Below, in pieces: positions 7,078 through 13,141 of a stretch of DNA of 13,141 nucleotides. Each line of letters opens with the position of its first letter. The first letter of the stretch is position 1. A model generated the notes under the pieces. The model saw only the letters and a list, made by a program, of their open reading frames with translations, searched no databases and had not been told where the DNA came from. This DNA is from UBA10427 sp003500135 (GTDB lineage Bacteria > Bacteroidota > Bacteroidia > Cytophagales > Cyclobacteriaceae): the NCBI GenBank assembly GCA_963966275.1, contig CAWZYQ010000108.1, forward strand, positions 1 to 13,141. The letters run 5' to 3'. The translations under genes and the position numbers were made by a program.

Positions 7078-8679
7078 ATGGAAAAGAATACTTCGCAGTT
7101 CATTGTTGGTATAACATTGGTGGCTACTCTGGGAGGTTTGCTGTTTGGCTATGATACCGCGGTGATCAACGGTGCAACAGACGCCCTCAGGGAGTTTTTC
7201 GTTGCGCCTTTGTTTGAAAATAGCCAGTTGGCACAAAAGGTCATCTGGCAGTACCAGGTAGCCGTTCTCCTTAGTTTCAGTTTAGTGGGCATTTTGATTA
7301 CCTCCTTTTTCTTCAGGCTATATCACGGCGCGAAGGCCGTATTATGGACTGTGGCCTTGTGGGCAATGGGCGGCTTCACTGTGTATTACTTTTTACTAAG
7401 TGGGAGTAATGAATTAACGGATGAACTGGCCAACTCGATTAAAGGGTTTACCATTTCAAGCGCCCTGATCGGATGTATAATTGGAGGTTCCATCGGAGGG
7501 TATGTTTCACAAAGTATAGGTCGCAAAAAAGGGCTAATTCTGGCTGCTATTTTATTTTTTATTTCAGCGCTTGGCTCTGCCATTCCCGATAAAATTGATC
7601 TTTTTGGCAGTGTATTCAGCTCATTTATTTTCTATAGGGTTATTGGTGGCGTAGGTGTTGGCCTGGCATCAATGTTGTCGCCCATGTACATTGCCGAAAT
7701 TGCCCCGGCCAATATTCGAGGCAGGCTTGTGTCCTACAACCAGTTTGCCATTATTTTTGGGATGCTCGTCGTGTATTTTGTTAACTATTTCATTGCCAAA
7801 GGCCAGCCGGAAGAATGGATAAATGCCTTGGGATGGCGCTATATGTTTGGTTCGGAACTCATTCCGGCCGCTTTATTCCTTATTTTCCTGTTTTTTGTTC
7901 CTGAAACCCCACGTTTCCTGGTTTTGAAAGATCAAAATGACGAAGCGCTTAAGGTGTTGAAAAAGGTTACTCCCATGAGCGAGGTAGAGCGGGTATTTGG
8001 GGAAGTAAAAAATTCATTGATAGAGCATAAAAGGCCATGGTTGAGCTATGGCGGATTGATCATCGTGATTGGCATTTTGCTATCTGTATTTCAGCAGTTT
8101 GTAGGTATCAATGTGGTGCTTTACTATGCTGGTGATATCTTTAGAACTATGGGGGCAGGAAATGATGCATCATTATTGCAAACCATTATTGTCGGGGCGG
8201 TCAACCTTTCTTTCACGGTGGTAGCCATTCTAACTGTCGATCGGTTTGGTAGAAAACCCCTTATGATCATGGGAGCCCTGGGAATGGCTTTTAGTATGAT
8301 TATGCTGGGTTTTGCCTTCTATTTCCAAAGTGTCGGGCTACTGGCGCTTATTTTGATGCTGCTTTATACGGCATTCTTTGCCATGAGCTGGGGCCCGGTA
8401 TGCTGGGTAATGCTCTCCGAGATTTTTCCAAACAGCATCAGAGGCGCATTATCGATAGCAGTGGCAGCACAGTGGCTGGCCAACCTGATCGTTTCGTGGA
8501 CCTTCCCGATGATGAATGAAAATAACTTCCTGACGAATACATTCCACAATGGATTTGCATATTGGATATATGGCATTATGGGCATTTTAGCTGCCTTATT
8601 TGTCTGGAAACTCGTTCCTGAAACCAAAGGCAGAAGTCTGGAGGACATGGAAAAACTTTGGGCCAAACCTGATAAATGA
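7078..8679 (+). CDS. xylE: D-xylose:proton symporter, MFS sugar porter family
   Basis: The 533-residue membrane protein is closely similar to E. coli XylE along most of its length. It shows FGYDTAVING (Asp26, matching the proton-coupling Asp27), SALIGCIIGGSIGGYVS, SIGRKKG, GVGVGLASMLSPMYIAEIAP, VPETPRFLV, the sugar-binding FQQFVGINVVLYYAG at 338-352 (Gln and Asn that contact xylose in E. coli), DRFGRKPL, SWGPVCWVMLSEIFP and the C-terminal PETKGRSLEDME. It should import D-xylose with protons across the inner membrane. It is about 40 residues longer than E. coli XylE. Most of the excess lies between the usual helices 1 and 2, where residues about 61-79 and 87-107 form two extra hydrophobic segments. 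It is first in the xylE-xylB-xylA operon, divergent from the regulator and preceded by three operator-like sites. Xylose specificity is inferred from similarity and neighbours. Confidence 0.93.
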   Translation: MEKNTSQFIVGITLVATLGGLLFGYDTAVINGATDALREFFVAPLFENSQLAQKVIWQYQVAVLLSFSLVGILITSFFFRLYHGAKAVLWTVALWAMGGFTVYYFLLSGSNELTDELANSIKGFTISSALIGCIIGGSIGGYVSQSIGRKKGLILAAILFFISALGSAIPDKIDLFGSVFSSFIFYRVIGGVGVGLASMLSPMYIAEIAPANIRGRLVSYNQFAIIFGMLVVYFVNYFIAKGQPEEWINALGWRYMFGSELIPAALFLIFLFFVPETPRFLVLKDQNDEALKVLKKVTPMSEVERVFGEVKNSLIEHKRPWLSYGGLIIVIGILLSVFQQFVGINVVLYYAGDIFRTMGAGNDASLLQTIIVGAVNLSFTVVAILTVDRFGRKPLMIMGALGMAFSMIMLGFAFYFQSVGLLALILMLLYTAFFAMSWGPVCWVMLSEIFPNSIRGALSIAVAAQWLANLIVSWTFPMMNENNFLTNTFHNGFAYWIYGIMGILAALFVWKLVPETKGRSLEDMEKLWAKPDK

Positions 8680-8687
8680 CCAAGAAA

Positions 8688-8713
8688 GGGTGGCCTTCTA
8701 AGGAAGGTTGCCC
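8688..8713 (+). other. Stable RNA hairpin between xylE and xylB
   Basis: GGGTGGCCTTC and GAAGGTTGCCC can pair over about 11 positions, including several G-U pairs, around a TAAG loop. The hairpin starts eight bases after the xylE stop and is followed by only ATTTATT, a poor terminator tail. It is more likely to protect or process the transcript, or to terminate a fraction of it, than to stop it fully. On the opposite strand the G-U pairs become weaker, so the structure favours the plus-strand RNA. Confidence 0.5.
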
Positions 8714-8741
8714 ATTTATTCATTGTTTAAATTTAGTTTAA

Positions 8742-10241
8742 ATGCTCTTTTTAGGTATCGATATCGGTAGTTCATCCATTAAAGTAGCGCTTCTTGATGG
8801 TCAATTGGGCAGAACCATTGCGTCAGCTCAATATCCGGAATCAGAAGAACTACCAATAAATGCGCCGAAACAAGGTTTTGCTGAACAGGATCCGGAGTCA
8901 TGGTGGCAGGGAACGGTTCATGCTTTTAACCATCTTAAGAAAACAAAGAATTTTGATCCTGCTACAATCGGCGGGATAGGTATTTCATATCAAATGCATG
9001 GACTGGTGATGTTGGATGAAGCCGGAAAAGTGTTAAGACCATCTATAATCTGGTGCGATAGCCGTGCGGTTGAACTGGGTGATAAAGCCTTTGAAACCAT
9101 TGGCACACAGCGCTGTTTAAACCAATTTTTGAACTCACCCGGAAACTTTACTGCCTCAAAACTGGCGTGGGTTAAGCAAAATGAACCTCAGCTATACCGA
9201 AAGCTTCATAAAATAATGCTACCCGGCGATTTTATCGCGTATAAGCTCAGTGGTGATATGACCACTACAGTCTCGGGCCTTTCAGAGGGGGTACTATGGG
9301 ATTTTAAAAAAAATAGCATCGCGGATGAAGTTCTGGATCACTATGGTATTGAAGAGCACCAATTGAGTGATATAGTTCCAACACTGGGCATACAGACTAA
9401 AGTCGGTTCAGTGGCCGCAGATGAACTTGGTATTCGGCACGGGACTCCGATAACCTATCGTGCCGGTGATCAACCCAATAATGCATTTTCATTGAATGTG
9501 TTAAAGCCTGGTGAAGTAGCTGCCACAGCTGGTACTTCAGCCGTAATTTACGCTGTAACGGATCAGGATGCATATGACAGGCAATCGAGAGTTAATACCT
9601 TTTTGCATGTCAATAATGCTACAAAAGAAAAACGAAATGGAGTTTTAGTATGTGTCAATGGTTCGGGCATTTTATATAACTGGTTGCGCAAAATTATGGG
9701 TACCGGACATCAACTTCCTGATTATGAGACTTTAAATGCCTTGTCAAAAGATGTGTCTCCGGGATCTGAAGGGCTTCAGTTATTTCCTTTTGGCAATGGC
9801 GCCGAGCGGATATTGACCAATAAAAATGTTCAGGCCTCTATGAGAAACCTGGATTTCAACATTCATCAAGCCGGTCACGTGGTAAGGGCAGCGAAGGAAG
9901 GAATTGTATTTGCATTAAAATATGGCTTCGATATTCTCAGCGATATGGGTGTTGGAAGCAATGTTGTAAGAGCCGGAAAGGCAAATATGTTTCTAAGTCC
10001 GGTATTTCGCGAAACTTTTGTGAATACCACTAAAACTGAACTGGAATTTTACGATACCAATGGAGCTGAAGGGGCTGCTCGTGCGGCTGCTTTAGGTGCA
10101 GGTTTTTACAAAAATGAAAAGGAAGCTTTCACCGGTTTGCAATGCATCGATAAAATCAGCCCTGATCTTGAATTGGTAAAAAAATACGAAGACATATACG
10201 GTGAGTGGAAATCAGAGTTGATCTCCACGATTTTAATATAA
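8742..10241 (+). CDS. xylB: Xylulokinase (FGGY family)
   Basis: The 499-residue enzyme should phosphorylate D-xylulose with ATP to D-xylulose 5-phosphate in the cytoplasm. It has the usual FGGY length and landmarks: phosphate-binding GIDIGSSSIKVALLD at 5-19, substrate-pocket MHGLV at 85-89, IWCDSRA at 103-109, PGDFIAYKLSG at 161-171, the catalytic Asp region AGDQPNNAF at 241-249 (Asp243 in the position of E. coli Asp233), the ATP-site AATAGTSAVIYAV at 260-272, and the C-terminal GAEGAARAAALGAGFY. The ATG at 8742 follows xylE by 62 bases containing a hairpin and leads xylA by 18 bases. The pocket motif and position beside xylA favour xylulose over other FGGY substrates such as gluconate or glycerol. 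Confidence 0.95.
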   Translation: MLFLGIDIGSSSIKVALLDGQLGRTIASAQYPESEELPINAPKQGFAEQDPESWWQGTVHAFNHLKKTKNFDPATIGGIGISYQMHGLVMLDEAGKVLRPSIIWCDSRAVELGDKAFETIGTQRCLNQFLNSPGNFTASKLAWVKQNEPQLYRKLHKIMLPGDFIAYKLSGDMTTTVSGLSEGVLWDFKKNSIADEVLDHYGIEEHQLSDIVPTLGIQTKVGSVAADELGIRHGTPITYRAGDQPNNAFSLNVLKPGEVAATAGTSAVIYAVTDQDAYDRQSRVNTFLHVNNATKEKRNGVLVCVNGSGILYNWLRKIMGTGHQLPDYETLNALSKDVSPGSEGLQLFPFGNGAERILTNKNVQASMRNLDFNIHQAGHVVRAAKEGIVFALKYGFDILSDMGVGSNVVRAGKANMFLSPVFRETFVNTTKTELEFYDTNGAEGAARAAALGAGFYKNEKEAFTGLQCIDKISPDLELVKKYEDIYGEWKSELISTILI

Positions 10242-10259
10242 CGACAAAAAAATAAAATT

Positions 10260-11576
10260 ATGAGCGCTAAAACGTATTTCATAGGCATAGAAAAAATAAA
10301 ATATGAAGGCAGGGAGTCTGATAACCCTTTAGCATTTAAGTGGTACCAGCCCGACCTTATGGTAGCTGGAAAACCTATGAAGGAACACTTAAAATTTGCC
10401 GTAGCTTACTGGCACACCTTGTGCAATACCGGCAATGATCCATTTGGACCGGGTGTAAAAGACTTTGAGTGGAACAGGGCTTCCGATCCGATTGAACAAG
10501 CCAGAGAAAGAATGGATGCAGCATTTGAGTTCATCACAAAGATGGGCATTGACTACTATTGCTTCCACGATTTTGATTTAGTAGAAGAGGCAGGAAGCTT
10601 TCGCGAATCGGAGAAACGATTGAAAACCATTGTTGATTATGCCGGAGAAAAAATGAATGAAACCGGTGTAAAACTGCTATGGGGAACGGCCAATCTGTTT
10701 TCTAATCCTCGTTATATGAATGGAGCAGCCACTAATCCGGATTTCAACGTGTTGGCATATGCAGGGGCTCAAATAAAGAATGCACTGGATGCCACCATTG
10801 CCTTAAATGGCGAAAATTATGTTTTCTGGGGCGGCCGCGAAGGGTATATGAGCTTGCTCAATACAAATATGAAGCGTGAGCAGGAGCATTTCGCCCGGTT
10901 TTTACACATGGCGAAAGATTACGCAAGAGCCAATGGCTTCAAAGGCAATTTCTTCATCGAACCCAAACCTATGGAGCCCACTAAGCACCAATACGATTAT
11001 GATACCGCCACTGTAATCGGGTTTTTGAGTTATTTCGGGCTGGATAATGATTTTAAGATCAACATTGAAGTCAACCATGCCACCCTGGCCGGTCATACCT
11101 TCCAACACGAGCTTCAGGTGGCCGCAGATGCCGGACTACTAGGTAGTGTGGATGCGAATCGAGGGGATTACCAGAACGGATGGGATACTGACCAGTTTCC
11201 TATTGACCTGTACGAAGTAACCGAGGCGATGCTGGTATTGCTGGAATCCGGTGGTTTACAAGGTGGTGGTGTGAATTTCGATGCCAAATTGCGCAGGAAC
11301 AGCACCGACCTTGATGATATTTTCATAGCTCATATCTCAGGAATGGATGTTTTTGCGCGATCTCTGATCATAGCGGATAATATCTTACAAAAATCTCCTT
11401 ATAAAAAGATGCGCAGAGAGCGTTATGGAAGCTTTGATACCGGAAAAGGTAAAGATTTTGAAAATGGAGATTTAAAATTGGAAGACCTGTATAATTATAC
11501 ACTTGAAAATGGTGAGCCCAAACAAATAAGTGGCAAACAGGAACTTTACGAAAGTATAATAACCCAATTTATGTAG
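10260..11576 (+). CDS. xylA: Xylose isomerase
   Basis: The 438-residue enzyme converts D-xylose to D-xylulose and uses two divalent metal ions. It matches the longer class of xylose isomerase (about 440 residues, as in E. coli) throughout. The N-terminus has NPLAFKWYQPD and FAVAYWHTLCNTGNDPFGPG. Catalytic His103 and Asp106 lie in YCFHDFD. Metal ligands align with an offset of two from E. coli: Glu234 (IEPKPMEPTKHQYD), Glu270 and His273 (IEVNHATLAGH), Asp298 (SVDANRGD), Asp309 and Asp311 (GWDTDQFP) and Asp341 (NFDAKLRR). All key residues are present, so the enzyme should be active. It is the last gene of the operon, 18 A-rich bases after xylB with no room for a separate promoter, and is followed by an intrinsic terminator. 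Confidence 0.97.
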   Translation: MSAKTYFIGIEKIKYEGRESDNPLAFKWYQPDLMVAGKPMKEHLKFAVAYWHTLCNTGNDPFGPGVKDFEWNRASDPIEQARERMDAAFEFITKMGIDYYCFHDFDLVEEAGSFRESEKRLKTIVDYAGEKMNETGVKLLWGTANLFSNPRYMNGAATNPDFNVLAYAGAQIKNALDATIALNGENYVFWGGREGYMSLLNTNMKREQEHFARFLHMAKDYARANGFKGNFFIEPKPMEPTKHQYDYDTATVIGFLSYFGLDNDFKINIEVNHATLAGHTFQHELQVAADAGLLGSVDANRGDYQNGWDTDQFPIDLYEVTEAMLVLLESGGLQGGGVNFDAKLRRNSTDLDDIFIAHISGMDVFARSLIIADNILQKSPYKKMRRERYGSFDTGKGKDFENGDLKLEDLYNYTLENGEPKQISGKQELYESIITQFM

Positions 11577-11623
11577 TGCTTTTCATATCATATACTAGTT
11601 GCAAGTTTTAAGATTGGTTAAAG

Positions 11624-11652
11624 AAAAGCTGCTGGCAAAACCGGCAGCTTTT
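11624..11652 (+). terminator. Intrinsic terminator of the xyl operon
   Basis: A 12-pair stem (AAAAGCTGCTGG with CCGGCAGCTTTT, one G-U pair) closes a CAAAA loop and runs into TTTTGTTATTAT. It lies 47 bases after the xylA stop. A-runs on the 5' side mean it could also work for RNA read from the other strand, although no minus-strand gene is close enough to need it. Confidence 0.85.
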
Positions 11653-11760
11653 GTTATTATAAATATTAAGTCTCATTACAGTGAAACATATATCACATAA
11701 TTAATAATACTCCAAATTCATTCTTCTTCGTAATTTGAGATACCGGTTTATTATAGTTGC

Positions 11761-11786
11761 AATATCTGCAGTCTAATATCTGATAT
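11761..11786. repeat. Short direct repeat and palindrome upstream of the MbnP-like gene
   Basis: AATATCTG occurs twice (11761-11768 and 11775-11782, 14 bases apart), and the second copy forms part of a perfect 11-base palindrome ATATC-T-GATAT (11776-11786). It lies 25 bases before the next start codon, where an operator could sit. The region is AT-rich, so chance is a real possibility. Confidence 0.3.
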
Positions 11787-11799
11787 GTTGAAACTTAAA

Positions 11800-11806
11800 A
11801 AGGAGG
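11800..11806 (+). promoter_or_regulatory. Strong Shine-Dalgarno of the MbnP-like gene
   Basis: AAGGAGG stands four bases before ATG11811. It is a near-perfect anti-Shine-Dalgarno match and fixes the start. The other genes of the window mostly have A-rich leaders without such a site, as is usual in Bacteroidota. Confidence 0.75.
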
Positions 11807-11810
11807 ATAT

Positions 11811-12677
11811 ATGAAAAAGGCGTCATTTTGGATCGTATTATCTGTAATTCTGTTGTTCAGTTGCCAAAATGATTCACAGGAATTACAGGATGCCAGGCTG
11901 GATGTAGAATTCACATATTCAGTGGAAAACCAACCACTGGATTTAAATAAAATGATCTACACCAATGCGGCAGGAAATGAGCTTGAGATCACGGAAGTTC
12001 AATGGTTTATTTCTGATGTAGTGCTTCACGCGACATCCGGTGAAATAGTTTCTCTCAAAAGTGATCATTTAATAGATTTCGCATATTACATCGATACAAA
12101 TATTCCTGAATCTCAGATTTTTCAACCCCTGAACGGAATTGAGCCGGGAGCTTATGAAGCCATTTCTTTTGTGTTTGGTTTCCATGGAGAAAAAAATGAA
12201 TCATTTATGTATACTGACTTTCCGGAATCGGCCATGATTTGGCCTGATTTTCTGGGTGGAGGCTATCACTACATGAAGATCAATGGTTTTTGGAAAGGCC
12301 AAAGCGGACTGAGAAAACCATACAATTTTCATTTGGGCATCGGGCAGGATTACGGTGATGAACAGGGCAGGATGAACAATTTTCTGCCATATTCCTGTAA
12401 TGAAAAGACCATGTCTACGGCAAAGACAAGCTATGTGGAAACCTGGCCTGTAGCATTTATTGACAATTCATTTGCCGTAACACTACCGCTGCAAGCAATA
12501 AATCTACAATCCAACAAAAAATATACATTACAGATCAATATGGATATCGCACAATGGTTTGAGGCTCCTTTTATTTATGATTTCGATGAACATGGAGGAG
12601 CCATCATGAACAACCAGACGGCGATGCGAATAGGAATAGAAAATGGGCGAAACGTCTTCTCAGCAAAATGGAAATAA
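11811..12677 (+). CDS. MbnP-like lipoprotein
   Basis: The 288-residue protein begins with a lipoprotein signal (MKKASFWIVLSVILLFSC, lipid-modified Cys18), so it should be attached to a membrane outside the cytoplasm. Residues about 30-260 follow the MbnP-like domain: DVEFTYSVENQPLDLNKMIYTNAAGNELEIT, then VQWFISDVVLH, DFAYYIDTN, MIWPDFLGGGYHYMKINGFW (142-161), a short NFHLG, and a final strand KKYTLQINMDIAQWF. In methanotrophs MbnP is the partner of the dihaem enzyme MbnH, which oxidises a tryptophan of MbnP to kynurenine, and the pair is tied to copper. In Bacteroidota such lipoproteins often accompany MbnH-like haem peroxidases and TonB receptors; none is in this window on either side. It has its own leader and a strong ribosome binding site after the xyl terminator, so it is not part of the xylose operon. 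Function unknown; family call fairly sure. Confidence 0.75.
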   Translation: MKKASFWIVLSVILLFSCQNDSQELQDARLDVEFTYSVENQPLDLNKMIYTNAAGNELEITEVQWFISDVVLHATSGEIVSLKSDHLIDFAYYIDTNIPESQIFQPLNGIEPGAYEAISFVFGFHGEKNESFMYTDFPESAMIWPDFLGGGYHYMKINGFWKGQSGLRKPYNFHLGIGQDYGDEQGRMNNFLPYSCNEKTMSTAKTSYVETWPVAFIDNSFAVTLPLQAINLQSNKKYTLQINMDIAQWFEAPFIYDFDEHGGAIMNNQTAMRIGIENGRNVFSAKWK

Positions 12678-12681
12678 TTGG

Positions 12682-13095
12682 TTAGGCTTCCATTACTTGT
12701 TGAATTGAGTGAAGGGTGTCTTCCCAACCCTTGGTACATGCAGCGTAGAAATCGACTGCTGAACGGTCATCCGGAAAGCCACTTTGAGTAACTTTTAAAG
12801 TGGTTTTTCCGGATTCGTTTTTTATAATGAATTCCGTAATGGTATCAGGATTAACTGCTTCCAACTCACCTTTCGTAGCGTACCTGTAATTACCCAATCG
12901 CAAAAATGATGGGGGTTGAAATTCAAGTATTTCAGCAGATGATACATAATCCGGGCTGTCCATATTACTACCCCACGAAACGGTATAAATCCCGTTTACC
13001 GCAGGGATTACGATGGCATGGCTGGCATTCCACCATTTTTTTATTGCTGATGGAGTGATAAGCGCATCAAACAGATCTTCAATAGTACAACTGAC
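12682..13095 (-). pseudogene. SRPBCC/AHSA1-like domain protein with disrupted 5' end
   Basis: The open frame from 13095 to the stop at 12682 encodes 137 residues that match a nearly full AHSA1-like SRPBCC domain: TIEDLFDALITPSAIKKWWN at the start, VNGIYTVSWG, then EFIIKNESGKTTLKVTQSGF and a last helix FYAACTKGWEDTLHSIQQVM. Such domains bind hydrophobic ligands or assist stress responses; the ligand here is unknown. The frame is closed upstream by TAA (13096-13098) and has no ATG, GTG or TTG before ATG12963, which would cut off 44 residues of domain. An ATG at 13101-13103 lies just upstream in another frame; one extra base between it and 13095 would restore a full-length gene starting near MPxVSCTIEDLF. 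So it is either a recent frameshift, a sequencing error, or a gene using a rare start. It converges on the MbnP-like gene with four bases between stop codons. Confidence 0.65.
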
Positions 13096-13141
13096 TTAGG
13101 CATTTACTGACTAATATTTTTAATGTAGCAAGGCTCGGCTT

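Noticed and set aside
8364..8723. Minus-strand open frame of 119 codons opposite xylE
   Set aside because: It lies almost entirely antisense to the conserved transporter and has no family features.
1..13141. A defence island, toxin-antitoxin pair, prophage or transposon
   Set aside because: No nuclease, reverse transcriptase, integrase, transposase or terminal repeat was seen; the small membrane-protein genes do not look like toxins paired with antitoxins.

Overview
The window looks like chromosomal DNA of a Bacteroidota bacterium, most likely from the Cytophagales. The evidence is a modular OmpA protein (beta-propeller, carboxypeptidase-regulatory-like domain, OmpA C-terminus) typical of that phylum, a Nudix-type sugar regulator next to xylose genes, a stand-alone bacterial L-type lectin, an MbnP-like lipoprotein, A-rich leaders with mostly weak Shine-Dalgarno sequences, and moderately AT-rich DNA. 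No tRNA, rRNA, CRISPR array, insertion sequence, phage gene or attachment site was seen.

Layout. Positions 163-1411 (+) hold a secreted lectin-fold protein whose gene overlaps one for a small single-pass membrane protein. Positions 1671-3737 (+) encode a large envelope protein that probably binds peptidoglycan. Positions 3784-6919 carry four minus-strand genes: a two-helix membrane protein, a YifB/ComM AAA+ ATPase, a small two-helix membrane protein, and a Nudix-fold/winged-helix (NrtR-type) regulator. Positions 7078-11576 (+) form a complete xylose uptake and entry operon, xylE-xylB-xylA, ended by an intrinsic terminator at 11624-11652. Positions 11811-12677 (+) encode an MbnP-like lipoprotein. 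The minus-strand gene at 12682-13095 encodes an SRPBCC/AHSA1-like protein whose start is missing or frameshifted.

How it fits together. XylE imports D-xylose, XylA isomerises it to D-xylulose, and XylB phosphorylates that to xylulose 5-phosphate for the pentose phosphate pathway. The divergent NrtR-type gene is the obvious local regulator. The 158-bp divergent intergenic region contains three tandem 21-bp near-palindromes (6988-7008, 7010-7030, 7036-7056), all with a GT-N7-AC core, which are the best candidates for its operators. The regulator's Nudix box has lost its catalytic glutamates, as expected for a sensor rather than a hydrolase.

Most notable observations: the three-site operator array; a XylE homologue with about 60 extra residues and two extra hydrophobic segments between the usual helices 1 and 2; a PorE-like envelope protein with a discoidin-like N-terminus; the overlapping lectin and membrane protein pair; and the broken 5' end of the SRPBCC gene. 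I see no clear undescribed defence or mobile system here. Noncoding stretches are all shorter than 300 bases.
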